Positions 10,301 through 18,570 of a DNA stretch of 64,000 nucleotides are shown here, one piece after another. The notes beneath the pieces were generated by a model. The model was not told where the DNA came from. It ran no database searches and was given only the letters and a program-made list of their open reading frames with translations. Position numbers and translations under genes: made by a program. Each line of letters begins with the position of its first letter. Positions within the stretch are counted from its first letter, which is position 1. Source of the stretch: Arthrobacter sp. DWC3 (GTDB lineage: Bacteria > Actinomycetota > Actinomycetes > Actinomycetales > Micrococcaceae); the NCBI RefSeq assembly GCF_002929375.1, contig NZ_PJIP01000004.1, positions 124,001-188,000 on the forward strand. The letters run 5' to 3'.

Positions 10301-10775
10301 GGTCACGCTGCCCCGCGCCGAGAGCCGGCCGCAGGCCTCACAGGACCGCGACGCAGCTCCCTCCACCCGCCTGACGCTCGACAGCCTCAGCGAGGCCTTC
10401 AACCGGAGGCCCGCGGCGGACGCGGCGGACAGCGGCTCCGAGGGCGGTGCTCCGGAGTCCCCGGCGTCCGCGCCCGAGGAGTCCCCGGTCGCCGCAGCAG
10501 CCGCCGCGACGGGGGTCCCGGTGGCGACGCCGGCAGGGGCGCCGGCAGGGGCGCCGACCGAGGCTGCGGCCCCCCGCACCCGTCCGCGCCGCCGGGTGGC
10601 CCGCAGCGCCCAGGGAGCGGCGGACACGACGATCGAGACGCAGGGCGCCGAGACCGCCGTCGAGCAGGGCGGCACGCGGCACGTCGCCAAGGCCCCCGTG
10701 GCGGTCCGCACGCCCGCGCCCGCCGGGGCCGAGCCGCTGATCTTCGGCGTCGGGGTACCGGCCTCGGAGCTGTAG
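7335..10775 (+). CDS. rne: Ribonuclease E/G family endoribonuclease
   Basis: A 1146-residue protein. Residues 1 to about 455 are low-complexity, rich in Ala, Pro, Glu and Arg, with arginine clusters such as SRRRRRRRRG that could bind RNA. The catalytic core spans about residues 460-880: S1 domain (IQIGVLEDGILAEHF), the DNase I-like subdomain with magnesium-site motif VDVNTGKF, and the zinc-link CEHC near residue 874. A second disordered tail of about 270 residues follows. It should be the main RNA decay and rRNA/tRNA processing endonuclease. Placing the core between two long disordered arms is typical of actinobacterial RNase E. ATG 7335 is chosen; an in-frame TTG at 7320 is less likely. Confidence 0.92.
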   Translation: MDQSEQLGNDQNAADAPESVQPPEQAAPVKAPRRRRAASAPAGAPPAVQAPAGDLSAPAASLDTPGADVPVAGTTVTEAPAEASAAPVRKRATRARKPAVAPTDDATPVAPAADAALSGAPADAAATDPVAGPDAEAALAAPVRAARTRRRAATAEAGPARPVELPPVGEPDAAAEPAAQVTTIADPADPAVAPATAGVADDSDTPVETEEKPARTRRTSTRTRSRRASEPVQTVEPAPGTDSAAADAPSDAPSAPDARPQAGSTSSADPTPDAEQDAEQDAGATAGQPAEEHRSDPFAVPESPLSLLFHAPDLSTVSVPSVKVAPPREEDTEDDTENAEDPSRRSRRSRRTRGRRGDAVQTEAAADDVEASDEQPGTNGPDDGAAVTSRRRRRRRRGDQDLELSGGEDDDPPNTVTRVRAPRQSSEPVSDRVTSVRGSTRLEAKKQRRRESRDTGRRRQVITEAEFLARRESVDRQMIVRQRDDRIQIGVLEDGILAEHFVSRTQQDSLIGNVYLGKVQNVLPSMEAAFVDIGRGRNAVLYAGEVNWDAAGLDGQPRRIELALKSGDPVLVQVTKDPVGHKGARLTSQISLPGRYLVYVPGGSMTGISRKLPDVERNRLKRILKDRLPENAGVIVRTAAEGASEEELTHDINRLRAQWEEIERKAGSTRTLAPELLYGEPDLTIKVVRDVFNEDFSKLVVSGEDAWDTIEAYVMYVAPDLVGRLEKWTGEEDIFAASRIDEQISKALERKVFLPSGGSLVIDRTEAMTVVDVNTGKFTGSGGNLEETVTKNNLEAAEEVVRQLRLRDIGGIIVIDFIDMVLEANRDLVLRRLVECLGRDRTKHQVAEVTSLGLVQMTRKRMGTGLLEVFGEDCEHCAGRGVVTHMEPVEHRRSLPLPESQPMRQDKPSRSERKRNRGRNGQPVEDVPVQLPAPVAESPERAAKAEAARAALASIAAATHHAHEDQAEETVAEADIQVTEAVLTINGETVTLPRAESRPQASQDRDAAPSTRLTLDSLSEAFNRRPAADAADSGSEGGAPESPASAPEESPVAAAAAATGVPVATPAGAPAGAPTEAAAPRTRPRRRVARSAQGAADTTIETQGAETAVEQGGTRHVAKAPVAVRTPAPAGAEPLIFGVGVPASEL

Positions 10776-10819
10776 TACCCGCAGGACCGGCCCGCCGGCC
10801 CGCCTGCACGCTCCACGGT

Positions 10820-10853
10820 GGAAGGCCGGGGTCCGTATGGACTCCGGCCTTCC
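10820..10853 (+). terminator. Hairpin terminator after rne
   Basis: Arms 10820-10834 and 10839-10853 pair over 15 positions with one G-T wobble around a GTAT loop, 45 bases after the rne stop. No U-run follows. It lies just before the rplU promoter. Confidence 0.65.
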
Positions 10854-10890
10854 GCATCCCCGGTACGGGGGCCATGGACGTGCCGCTGAT

Positions 10891-10920
10891 TTGCGGGAAG
10901 GCGCCGTACTGCCGTAATCT
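10891..10920 (+). promoter_or_regulatory. Promoter of rplU-rpmA
   Basis: TTGCGG (10891-10896) and TAATCT (10915-10920) are separated by 18 bp, a good housekeeping-type promoter. Transcription would start near 10927, leaving a leader of about 190 nt before rplU. Confidence 0.6.
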
Positions 10921-10975
10921 TGACCCTCGGTGCACTCGCCTGTTAACCGGCATGTCCGGCGCACGCAGATGTCCT

Positions 10976-11009
10976 CCCGACACCAGCAGCCGCAGGCAGC
11001 GGTGTCGGG
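10976..11009 (+). promoter_or_regulatory. Stem-loop in the rplU leader
   Basis: CCCGACACC (10976-10984) and GGTGTCGGG (11001-11009) form a perfect 9-bp stem with a 16-nt loop inside the 190-nt leader. Firmicutes have a described L21 leader with autoregulatory function; whether this unrelated-looking structure acts similarly is unknown. The rest of the 10776-11118 gap, apart from the promoter and the upstream terminator, shows no gene. Confidence 0.4.
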
Positions 11010-11118
11010 GACGCGCAGCGCGGATCCGGTACGAGGAGCAAACCCTCCAGGATTGCTGCGGAAGCGCACCCAGGTTTTTTCATCAGAAGTCAGATAGTCG
11101 AGAGAAGTGAGTTCCCAA

Positions 11119-11427
11119 GTGGTGTACGCGATTGTCCGCGCAGGCGGCCGCCAAGAAAAGGTTTCTGTAGGAGACCTCGTTACCCTTGACCGCGTCACCG
11201 GTCAGGCCGGAAGCACCTTCAAGCTTCCCGCCCTCCTTCTGGTAGACGGCGCCAAGATCACCTCCGCAGCGGAGGACCTCGCGAAGGTCACCGTCACTGC
11301 CGAGATCATCGAGAATCTTCGTGGACCGAAGATTGTCATCCAGAAGTTCAAGAACAAGACCGGCTACAAGAAGCGCCAGGGTCACCGTTCGGAACTGACC
11401 CGCGTCAAGATCACAGGCATCGCGTAG
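11119..11427 (+). CDS. rplU: 50S ribosomal protein L21
   Basis: A 102-residue protein of the large ribosomal subunit, beginning [18 protein letters not shown] and ending in the conserved basic tail ([14 protein letters not shown] then TRVKITGI). The length matches L21. The GTG at 11119 is chosen because it gives the family's usual N-terminus and lies about 10 nt after a GAGAAG ribosome site; an in-frame GTG at 11107 would overlap that site. It is cotranscribed with rpmA 57 bp downstream. Confidence 0.94.
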   Translation: MVYAIVRAGGRQEKVSVGDLVTLDRVTGQAGSTFKLPALLLVDGAKITSAAEDLAKVTVTAEIIENLRGPKIVIQKFKNKTGYKKRQGHRSELTRVKITGIA

Positions 11428-11484
11428 TCCCCTCGGGCTACCGTTCGGTCACTCAAGACACTTCAGCGAAGGCAGGCATAACTC

Positions 11485-11745
11485 ATGGCACATAAGAAGG
11501 GCGCAAGCTCCACTCGCAACGGCCGCGACTCGAACGCGCAGTACCTCGGCGTGAAGCGCTTCGGCGGTCAGGTCGTCAAGGCCGGCGAGATCATCGTCCG
11601 CCAGCGCGGCACCCACTTCCACCCGGGCGCCAACGTCGGCCGCGGCGGAGACGACACGCTGTTCGCCCTCGAGGCAGGCGCCGTCGAGTTCGGCACCCGC
11701 CGCGGACGCAAGGTCGTCAACATCGTCGGAGCAGCAGCAGAGTAA
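11485..11745 (+). CDS. rpmA: 50S ribosomal protein L27
   Basis: An 86-residue L27 starting [19 protein letters not shown], with the conserved glycine-rich, basic N-terminus that reaches toward the peptidyl-transferase centre. There is no N-terminal extension of the kind cleaved off in Firmicutes. It is the second gene of the rplU-rpmA operon, which ends at a classical terminator about 30 bp downstream. Identification is unambiguous. Confidence 0.96.
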   Translation: MAHKKGASSTRNGRDSNAQYLGVKRFGGQVVKAGEIIVRQRGTHFHPGANVGRGGDDTLFALEAGAVEFGTRRGRKVVNIVGAAAE

Positions 11746-11776
11746 TTCTGCCTGTACACGGTGCGGAAAGCATTCG

Positions 11777-11814
11777 GGTGGGGTGAGCCTCTTCGGCTCG
11801 CCCCACCTTCTTTT
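11777..11814 (+). terminator. Rho-independent terminator after rpmA
   Basis: A 13-bp stem (11777-11789 with 11795-11807, one T-G wobble) with loop TCTTC is followed by TTCTTTT. It is one of the two terminators in the window with a clear T-tract and insulates rplU-rpmA from obg. Confidence 0.85.
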
Positions 11815-11862
11815 AAGCCGATTAGACTCGGCACAGCGAGAGATTTGTAGAAGGAGACCACC

Positions 11863-13446
11863 GTGGCGAGCTTCGTTGACCGCGTAGTCCTGCACGTATC
11901 CGGAGGCACCGGTGGCCATGGCTGCGTCTCCGTCCACCGCGAGAAGTTCAAGCCCCTGGGCGGTCCCGACGGCGGCAACGGCGGCGACGGCGGCGACGTC
12001 ATCCTCCGGGTCGACCACCAGACCACCACGCTCCTCGACTACCACCACGCCCCGCACCGGCACGCCACCAACGGCGGCAACGGGATGGGCGACTGGCGCG
12101 GCGGCAAGAACGGGGAGACCCTCATCCTCTCCGTCCCGGACGGCACCGTGGTCAAGACGAAGGACGGCGAGGTCCTCGCCGACCTCGTGGGCGAGGGCAC
12201 CGAGTACGTCGCGGCGGCCGGCGGGCAGGGTGGACTCGGCAACGCGGCGCTGTCCTCCCAGAAGCGCAAGGCGCCCGGCTTCGCCCTCCTCGGCATCCCC
12301 GGCGACGAGCGGGACGTGGTCCTCGAACTGAAGTCCATCGCGGACATCGCCCTCGTGGGCTTCCCGTCCGCCGGCAAGTCGAGCCTCATCGCCGCCATGT
12401 CGGCTGCACGCCCGAAGATCGCCGACTACCCCTTCACCACGCTGGTACCCAACCTCGGCGTCGTCGAGGCCGGCTCCACGCGCTTCACCATCGCCGACGT
12501 CCCCGGCCTCATCGAGGGCGCCAGCGAGGGCAAGGGCCTCGGCCACCACTTCCTGCGCCACGTGGAGCGCTGCGCCGCCCTGGTGCACGTCCTGGACTGC
12601 GCGGCGCTCGAGACGGACCGTGATCCGCTGGCCGACCTCGAGATCATCGAACGCGAGCTGGAGCGGTACTCGGTGGACATGAGCTTCGCAGGGCCCAACG
12701 GCGACGTCGTGCCCCTCAACGAGCGCCCCCGGCTGATCGCGCTCAACAAGGTGGACGTACCCGACGGACGCGACATGGCGGACTTCGTCCGCCCGGACCT
12801 CGAAGCGCGCGGCTACCGCGTGTTCGAGGTGTCCGCCTCGAGCCACGAGGGACTCCGCCAGCTCGGTTTCGCCATGGCCGAGATCGTGGAGAACGCCCGC
12901 AAGGCCGTGGCCGCCGCACCGCCGAAGGTCGCACCTCCCGTCCTGCGCCCGCGCGGCGTCAACGCCGCCTCCTTCAGGATCCGGCACGAGGAGAAGGACG
13001 CCCTGCCGCTCTTCCGCGTGCTCGGCGAAAAGCCCGAGCGCTGGGTCATGCAGACCGACTTCACCAACGACGAGGCCGTCGGCTACCTCGCGGACCGCCT
13101 CGCCAAGCTCGGCGTGGAGGAGCAGCTGTTCAAGACCGGCGCCAAGCCCGGCGACACCGTGGTGATCGGCGAGGGCGACGGCGTCGTGTTCGACTGGGAG
13201 CCGACCATGATGGGCGGCGCCGAACTGCTCGCCGGCCCCCGTGGCTCCGACCTCCGCCTCGCCGAGTACGTGCGGCCCACCCGTGAGCAGAAGCGCGAGG
13301 AGTACCAGGAGCGCAAGGAGGCGAAGGCGGCTGCCCGCGCCGACCTCGAGGCGGACCGCAAGGCCGGCGTCTGGACCGAGTCCGTGCAGAACCGCACGCG
13401 TCCTGCCGCCACCCGGCAGGACACGGACGGCGAGACCGGGGACTGA
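11863..13446 (+). CDS. obg: GTPase Obg (CgtA)
   Basis: A 527-residue Obg GTPase for late 50S assembly and stress control. It has three parts: an N-terminal glycine-rich Obg fold (residues 1-158, with [10 protein letters not shown] repeats), a G domain with P-loop [10 protein letters not shown], switch I ([14 protein letters not shown]), DVPGLI and NKVD, and a C-terminal OCT domain (about 350-430, [17 protein letters not shown]) plus a charged tail. The tail makes it longer than the 430-residue E. coli-type protein, as usual in actinobacteria. The GTG start follows AGAAGGAGA. A TAGACT -10 candidate lies at 11823-11828. proB starts 3 bp after the stop. Confidence 0.95.
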   Translation: MASFVDRVVLHVSGGTGGHGCVSVHREKFKPLGGPDGGNGGDGGDVILRVDHQTTTLLDYHHAPHRHATNGGNGMGDWRGGKNGETLILSVPDGTVVKTKDGEVLADLVGEGTEYVAAAGGQGGLGNAALSSQKRKAPGFALLGIPGDERDVVLELKSIADIALVGFPSAGKSSLIAAMSAARPKIADYPFTTLVPNLGVVEAGSTRFTIADVPGLIEGASEGKGLGHHFLRHVERCAALVHVLDCAALETDRDPLADLEIIERELERYSVDMSFAGPNGDVVPLNERPRLIALNKVDVPDGRDMADFVRPDLEARGYRVFEVSASSHEGLRQLGFAMAEIVENARKAVAAAPPKVAPPVLRPRGVNAASFRIRHEEKDALPLFRVLGEKPERWVMQTDFTNDEAVGYLADRLAKLGVEEQLFKTGAKPGDTVVIGEGDGVVFDWEPTMMGGAELLAGPRGSDLRLAEYVRPTREQKREEYQERKEAKAAARADLEADRKAGVWTESVQNRTRPAATRQDTDGETGD

Positions 13447-13449
13447 CGC

Positions 13450-14607
13450 GTGGCACCGGAGCAGCCGGGGCGGCCCGCCGTGTCGCGGGAGGGACTGGCC
13501 TCCGCCGGGCGGATCGTCGTGAAGGTCGGCTCCTCGTCGCTCACGTCCGTGTCGGGAGGCATCTCCGGTGAGGCCCTCACGGGCCTCGCCGACGTCCTGG
13601 CGGAGCGGCGCGCGGCGGGCAGCGAGGTCATCCTCGTCTCCTCCGGGGCGATCGCCGCGGGGCTCGCGCCCCTCGGCCTCGCCCGCCGGCCGTCCCAGCT
13701 GTCCACCCAGCAGGCCGCCGCGAGCGTGGGGCAGAGCCTGCTGATGGCGCAGTACGCGCAGGCCTTCGCCGCGCACGGCGTCACCGTCAGCCAGATCCTG
13801 CTGACCGCCGACGACCTCGTCCGGCGCTCCCACTACGCCAACGCGCACCGTGCCATGGAGCGGCTCCTGAACTTCGGCGTCGTGCCCATCGTGAACGAGA
13901 ACGACACCGTCGCGAGCCACGAGATCCGCTTCGGGGACAACGACCGCCTGGCCGCGCTCGTGGCCCACCTCGTCAAGGCGGAGGCGCTCGTGCTCCTGTC
14001 CGACGTCGATTCCCTCTACGACGGTCCGCCCGCCGACGGCGCGCGCCGCATCCCGCACGTCGGGTCCCCGGCGGACCTCGACGGCGTCACGATCGGCCGC
14101 GCCGGCAAGGCGGGCGTGGGGACGGGCGGTATGGTCACGAAGGTCGAGGCCGCCACCATCGCCGCCTCCTCCGGCATCCCCGCCCTCGTCACCTCCACCG
14201 CGAACGCCGCCGCCGCGCTGCGCGGCGAGGACGTGGGCACCTGGTTCACGCCCACGGGCAAGCGCCAGCCCATCCGCCTGCTCTGGCTGGCCCACCTCGC
14301 CCGCGTGCTCGGCACCCTGGTGCTCGACGACGGCGCGGTGCGCGCCGTCGGCGAGCGGCGCCGGTCCCTGCTGCCCGCCGGGGTGGTCGACGTGACGGGC
14401 GTCTTCGAGGCCGGCGATCCCGTGCAGCTCGTCGGCGGCGACGGGACCGTGGTGGCCCGGGGTCTCGTGAACTACAGCTCGGCCGAGCTGCCGCGGATGC
14501 TCGGCCGGTCCACCCACGACCTCGCCGACGAACTCGGCGCCGAGTACGAGCGCTCGATCGTGCACGTCAACGACCTCGTGGTGCTGCGGACCGCCGCCGC
14601 GTCATGA
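13450..14607 (+). CDS. proB: Glutamate 5-kinase
   Basis: A 385-residue enzyme phosphorylating glutamate in the first step of proline synthesis. It shows the amino acid kinase fold (IVVKVGSSSLTS near residue 22, VILVSSGAIAAG, IVNENDTVASHEIRFGDND) and a C-terminal PUA domain from about residue 285. The GTG start is 3 bp after the obg stop, so it is probably translated from the obg transcript. proA follows 47 bp later but has its own -10 hexamer. Confidence 0.94.
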   Translation: MAPEQPGRPAVSREGLASAGRIVVKVGSSSLTSVSGGISGEALTGLADVLAERRAAGSEVILVSSGAIAAGLAPLGLARRPSQLSTQQAAASVGQSLLMAQYAQAFAAHGVTVSQILLTADDLVRRSHYANAHRAMERLLNFGVVPIVNENDTVASHEIRFGDNDRLAALVAHLVKAEALVLLSDVDSLYDGPPADGARRIPHVGSPADLDGVTIGRAGKAGVGTGGMVTKVEAATIAASSGIPALVTSTANAAAALRGEDVGTWFTPTGKRQPIRLLWLAHLARVLGTLVLDDGAVRAVGERRRSLLPAGVVDVTGVFEAGDPVQLVGGDGTVVARGLVNYSSAELPRMLGRSTHDLADELGAEYERSIVHVNDLVVLRTAAAS

Positions 14608-14642
14608 ACGGCCCCGGACGCCGCGGGCGGGCGGCTCCTCGC

Positions 14643-14648
14643 TAGACT
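14643..14648 (+). promoter_or_regulatory. -10 element of a probable leaderless proA promoter
   Basis: TAGACT lies 6 nt before the proA ATG at 14655, so the transcript should start at the A of the start codon. There is no Shine-Dalgarno sequence between proB and proA. No clear -35 is visible. Confidence 0.5.
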
Positions 14649-14654
14649 GCTGGA

Positions 14655-15968
14655 ATGACCGACGTGCAGGCTGAGACGACCCCCCGGACCGACGACGCGC
14701 TGTCCCCGGACCAGCTCACCGCGGCCGTCCACGCCATCGCGGACCGGTCACGCATCGCCTCCCGGACCCTCGGGCGCGCCAACCGCGCCCGCAAGGACCG
14801 CGTCCTCCACGCGATCGCCGACGCCCTCGTCGCCCGACGCGACACCGTCCTCGCCGCCAACCGGACCGACGTCGAGCGCGGCCGCGCGTCCGGCACCTCC
14901 GCCTACCTGCTGGACCGGCTCACCCTCGATGCGGTGCGCATCGACGGGCTCGCCGCCGCCCTGAGGCAGCTCGCGGCGCTCCCCGACCCGATCGGGACCG
15001 CGGTCCGCGCCGAGACCCTCCCCAACGGCCTGAGAATGCGGCAGGTCCGCGTACCCCTCGGCGTCGTCGCCGCGATCTACGAGGCGCGCCCGAACGTCAC
15101 GGTGGACATCGCAGGCCTCGCCCTCAAGAGCGGCAACGCCGTCGTCCTGCGCGGCGGCAGCGCGGCGGCCGCCACGAACGCCGCGCTGGTCGGCATCATC
15201 CGTGACACCCTCGAGGACCACGGACTGCCCGACGACGCCGTGCTCACCATCGACGAGTTCGGCCGCGAAGGAGCCCGGGTCCTCATGGAGGCCCGCGGGC
15301 GGATCGACGTCCTCATCCCGCGGGGCGGCCGGGACCTCATCCAGTCGGTCGTGGCGTCGGCGCGGGTCCCCGTGATCGAGACGGGTGAGGGGAACGTGCA
15401 CATCCTCCTCGACGAGAGCGCGGACGAGGAGATGGCGATCGACATCCTCCTCAACGCCAAGACGCAGCGGCCCAGCGTCTGCAACACGGTGGAGACGCTC
15501 CTCGTCCACAGCCGCTCCCGCGCGGCAGCGGGCGTCCTCGCGGCGCTCGTGCGCGCCGGGGTGGTCCTGCACGTCGACGAGCGCTCCCGCGCCCTGCTTC
15601 CCGCGGGAGCCGACGCCCGGCCGGCCACCGAGGACGACTGGAGCCGCGAGTACATGCAGCTGGATCTCGCCGTGCGCACCGTCGACAGCGTCGACGAGGC
15701 GCTGCAGCACATCCGGCGATGGAGCACCGGGCACAGCGAGGCGATCATCACCAACAGCCTCGCGTCGTCGGAGGAGTTCGTCGCCGGCGTGGACTCGGCC
15801 GCCGTCCTGGTCAACGCGTCGACCCGGTTTGTCGACGGCAGCGAACTCGGACTCGGCGCCGAGGTGGGGATCTCCACCCAGAAGATGCATGCCCGCGGGC
15901 CCATGGGCCTGGCCGAGCTGACCACGACCAAGTGGATCGTGCAGGGCGAGGGCCAGATCCGCCGCTGA
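14655..15968 (+). CDS. proA: Gamma-glutamyl phosphate reductase
   Basis: A 437-residue aldehyde-dehydrogenase-fold enzyme that reduces glutamyl 5-phosphate to the semialdehyde for proline synthesis. Signatures are VPLGVVAAIYEARPNVT, GNAVVLRGGSAA, the active-site segment RPSVCNTVETLLVH with the catalytic Cys, and the C-terminal STRFVDGSELGLGAEVGIS. The start is an ATG directly downstream of a -10 hexamer, suggesting a leaderless mRNA alongside read-through from obg-proB. An 11-bp hairpin follows the stop. Confidence 0.95.
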   Translation: MTDVQAETTPRTDDALSPDQLTAAVHAIADRSRIASRTLGRANRARKDRVLHAIADALVARRDTVLAANRTDVERGRASGTSAYLLDRLTLDAVRIDGLAAALRQLAALPDPIGTAVRAETLPNGLRMRQVRVPLGVVAAIYEARPNVTVDIAGLALKSGNAVVLRGGSAAAATNAALVGIIRDTLEDHGLPDDAVLTIDEFGREGARVLMEARGRIDVLIPRGGRDLIQSVVASARVPVIETGEGNVHILLDESADEEMAIDILLNAKTQRPSVCNTVETLLVHSRSRAAAGVLAALVRAGVVLHVDERSRALLPAGADARPATEDDWSREYMQLDLAVRTVDSVDEALQHIRRWSTGHSEAIITNSLASSEEFVAGVDSAAVLVNASTRFVDGSELGLGAEVGISTQKMHARGPMGLAELTTTKWIVQGEGQIRR

Positions 15969-15976
15969 CGGCGAGG

Positions 15977-16002
15977 CGCAGGCGGGAGGGGTCCCGCCTG
16001 CG
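15977..16002 (+). terminator. Hairpin after proA
   Basis: CGCAGGCGGGA (15977-15987) and TCCCGCCTGCG (15992-16002) form a perfect 11-bp stem with a GGGG loop, 8 bases after the proA stop. Only two T residues follow, so it is a probable but U-poor terminator. Confidence 0.6.
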
Positions 16003-16077
16003 TTACGCGTACCATGGGAGAAACGTCCGCGCCGGACCGGATGGACCGGCAGACCCAGACCCGACAGAGGAACCACG

Positions 16078-16314
16078 ATGCTCTATTCCCTCGGCAGCGC
16101 ACTGCTGGCGACCGAAGCCATGGAACACCACACCGAGCTGCCGATGCCTGCACTGGCGTACGGGCTCATCGCCATGGGCATCCTGCTCACACTGATGGTC
16201 GTCACCGTCTCGTTCTCGAACGTGCGCAACCGCCACGAGGCCGTGGAGGAGCACATCGACCCGCACAAGCAGCACGCCAACAACCACGACCACGGTGAAG
16301 CGAACCGGCACTAG
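16078..16314 (+). CDS. Small single-pass membrane protein, unknown function
   Basis: A 78-residue protein with one hydrophobic segment (about residues 24-46, [20 protein letters not shown]) and a charged, histidine-rich tail ([16 protein letters not shown]) that could bind metal. It has an AGAGGA ribosome site 9 nt upstream. It sits between the proA terminator and nadD, whose GTG starts 8 bp after this stop, so the two are probably cotranscribed. I do not recognise a named family; the position next to nadD is familiar from Micrococcaceae. Confidence 0.75.
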   Translation: MLYSLGSALLATEAMEHHTELPMPALAYGLIAMGILLTLMVVTVSFSNVRNRHEAVEEHIDPHKQHANNHDHGEANRH

Positions 16315-16322
16315 CGGTCCAG

Positions 16323-17063
16323 GTGGCAGCTGACAGCATCGCGCGGGACGTCATGGGCGGCCGGCGGCATCACGACGGGTCACCGTGGCGCCTCGGGGTC
16401 ATGGGTGGCACCTTCGATCCGATCCACCACGGCCACCTCGTCGCGGCGAGCGAGGTCGCCTCGGTGTTCGACCTGGACGAGGTGGTGTTCGTCCCCACCG
16501 GCCAGCCCTGGCAGAAGGCCGACAAGGACGTCACGGCGGGGGAGCACCGCTACCTCATGACCGTCGTCGCGACGGCGTCGAACCCCAGCTTCACGGTGAG
16601 CCGTGTGGACATCGAACGCCCCGGGCCCACCTTCACGATCGACACCCTGCGCGACCTGAAGGCCCAGCGGCCCGACGCGCAGCTCTTCTTCATCACCGGC
16701 GCGGACGCCATGGCCCAGATCCTCACCTGGAAGGACGCGGAGGAGCTGTGGTCACTCGCGCACTTCATCGGGGTCACACGGCCGGGGCACGAGCTGAACG
16801 GGCGGGGACGCGACGTCAGCCTGCTGGAGGTACCCGCCATGGCGATCTCCAGCACCGATTGCCGCCGCCGCGTGGGTGAGGGCAAGCCGGTCTGGTACCT
16901 GGTGCCGGACGGCGTCGTGCAGTACATCGCCAAGCACCGGCTCTACCGGCGCGAGGAACCGCCGGAGGACGGATTCGCCCCGGGCGCCGATGACGAGGAA
17001 GTCCTTCCCGCGGAAGGAAAGCACGGGGGCAACCCCAGCTCCGTCCAACAACCGACCGGGTGA
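16323..17063 (+). CDS. nadD: Nicotinate-nucleotide adenylyltransferase
   Basis: A 246-residue NMN/NaMN adenylyltransferase making deamido-NAD from nicotinate mononucleotide and ATP. It carries the nucleotidyltransferase motif [12 protein letters not shown] and the [10 protein letters not shown] signature near the end of the fold (about residue 180). The last 40 residues are an acidic, poorly conserved tail. The GTG start at 16323 gives an N-terminal extension of about 20 residues before the core; a later start cannot be excluded. Next in the operon are an unknown membrane-anchored protein and rsfS, a common actinobacterial order. Confidence 0.92.
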   Translation: MAADSIARDVMGGRRHHDGSPWRLGVMGGTFDPIHHGHLVAASEVASVFDLDEVVFVPTGQPWQKADKDVTAGEHRYLMTVVATASNPSFTVSRVDIERPGPTFTIDTLRDLKAQRPDAQLFFITGADAMAQILTWKDAEELWSLAHFIGVTRPGHELNGRGRDVSLLEVPAMAISSTDCRRRVGEGKPVWYLVPDGVVQYIAKHRLYRREEPPEDGFAPGADDEEVLPAEGKHGGNPSSVQQPTG

Positions 17064-17070
17064 ACACGCG

Positions 17071-18135
17071 ATGGGCAAGGCAGAGGACCACGCACGGGGG
17101 ACCGGGTCTCATGAAGCGGACCGTGCGGAGTCAGGGGGACTCGAGATGACAGGCAGCGACAGCACCGGATCCGTCACGGACGGACCGGCCGCGACCACCG
17201 ACGGCGGAGCGCACCCGCCCACCCGCCGGCAGCTGCGGTTGCAGCAGGTCGCGGGCCGGGCCGTGGCACCCGCCGTCGGACCGGCGCCCGGCAGCGACGC
17301 CACAGGTGAGGCGCCCGCCGGTCCCTCGGGGAACCGTGGCTCCGAGCGGGCCGGGGCCTCCGCCGTGGGTATCGGGCGCACCCCGTTGCCGGGCGGACGT
17401 CGGGACCGCCGTCGGCAGCAGGCAGGGCGGGCGGCAGGTGCTCCGGTGTCCGCCGTCGGTGGCACGACCATCGACGGGACACCTGCAGACCCCCTGTCGG
17501 CCGACGCACGAGGGGGACGGCGTCCCGAGGACGTGAGCGTGGAGGAGGCCCTCGCCGCTCGGGACGCGATCGCCGCGGACGCGGGGGACCACGTCGTGGC
17601 CCTCCAGGCGGCGGGCACCGATGATCCCTTCAGGGTGGACCTCGAGGTGCTCGCGCAGCAGAAGGCTCTCGCCGAACGCGCGGCGGCCCTCAACGCGCGG
17701 GGGCTCCGCGTGCAGGAGCTCGCGGAGCCGAGCACGCCGGCACCGAATGATCCGACGTCGGCGCACAACCTGTCCATCGTCGCCCCACCGGAGTTCGTCA
17801 CCGAGAGGGGAGGGTCCCGGTCCGTCCTGCGGGCGCCGGCCACCTCCTTCGTGCCCGTGGTGCTGCCGCTGCGCGCGGCGGCACCGGCTGACCCTTCCCC
17901 TGCACCCGCTGCCGATGGTGACCGCGCCGACGCTGCACCGCCGCGGCACCCCTCCGAGCACGGGACCGAGCCGGTCCGGGCCCGCAACGCCTTCGGGCTG
18001 GAGCCGCTCGATGCGATGACCGCGGGCCTGGGGCGCCTGCGCCGGGTGCGCTACCTGCAGTATTCGCTGCTCGGCGTGGGCGCGGCGACTCTCTCAACCG
18101 GAATAGTATTGACAGTCAGCTCCCTCAATGGGTGA
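17071..18135 (+). CDS. Membrane-anchored low-complexity protein, unknown function
   Basis: A 354-residue protein that is mostly disordered and rich in Ala, Gly, Pro and Arg, with one short predicted helix region (about residues 165-235: SVEEALAARDAIAAD, AQQKALAERAAALNARG) and a single C-terminal transmembrane segment in the last 25 residues (YSLLGVGAATLSTGIVLTV). The topology suggests a tail-anchored protein with a cytoplasmic body. ATG 17071 is 7 nt after GGTGA and 8 bp after nadD. An in-frame ATG at 17146 with AGGGGGA upstream is a real alternative. It occupies the nadD-rsfS gap. I do not recognise the family. Confidence 0.75.
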   Translation: MGKAEDHARGTGSHEADRAESGGLEMTGSDSTGSVTDGPAATTDGGAHPPTRRQLRLQQVAGRAVAPAVGPAPGSDATGEAPAGPSGNRGSERAGASAVGIGRTPLPGGRRDRRRQQAGRAAGAPVSAVGGTTIDGTPADPLSADARGGRRPEDVSVEEALAARDAIAADAGDHVVALQAAGTDDPFRVDLEVLAQQKALAERAAALNARGLRVQELAEPSTPAPNDPTSAHNLSIVAPPEFVTERGGSRSVLRAPATSFVPVVLPLRAAAPADPSPAPAADGDRADAAPPRHPSEHGTEPVRARNAFGLEPLDAMTAGLGRLRRVRYLQYSLLGVGAATLSTGIVLTVSSLNG

Positions 18136-18162
18136 AACCGCTGGCACCACACAAGGAGATCA

Positions 18163-18570
18163 GTGAGCGCTACCGAAGAGTCCATCAGCATCGCCCGTAC
18201 GGCGGCCCACGCCGCAGCGGACAAGATCGCACAGGACATCACCGCCATCGACGTCAGCGACCGGCTCGCCATCACCGACGTCTTCCTGATCGCGTCGGCG
18301 CCGAGCGAGCGCCAGGTCAACGCGATCGTCGACGGCATCGAGGAGGAACTGTCGAAGCAGGGCCTCAAGCCGGTCCGGCGCGAAGGGCGCAGCGAGGGCC
18401 GCTGGGTCCTGCTCGACTACGCCCAGGTGGTCGTCCACGTGCAGCACGAGGAGGACCGTGTGTTCTACGCCCTCGACCGCCTCTGGAAGGACTGCCCGTC
18501 CGTCGACCTCCAGCTCGAGGGCGCGCTGCAGAGCTCGCCGCAGGTCGCGGCGTCCGACGACGCCGAGTGA
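18163..18570 (+). CDS. rsfS: Ribosomal silencing factor RsfS
   Basis: A 135-residue RsfS/DUF143 protein. The conserved core includes DVSDRLAITDVFLIASAPSERQ, then GRWVLLDYAQVVVHV and the C-terminal FYALDRLW. The family binds ribosomal protein L14 on free 50S subunits and blocks subunit joining when nutrients are short. The GTG start follows AAGGAGATCA. The last bases GTGA overlap the start of the downstream phosphatase gene, so translation is coupled. Confidence 0.93.
   Translation: MSATEESISIARTAAHAAADKIAQDITAIDVSDRLAITDVFLIASAPSERQVNAIVDGIEEELSKQGLKPVRREGRSEGRWVLLDYAQVVVHVQHEEDRVFYALDRLWKDCPSVDLQLEGALQSSPQVAASDDAE

Noticed and set aside
10529-10560. Tandem GCAGGGGCGCCG repeat near the 3' end of the RNase E gene
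   Set aside because: It lies in frame in the low-complexity tail and is too short to be a structural or regulatory repeat.
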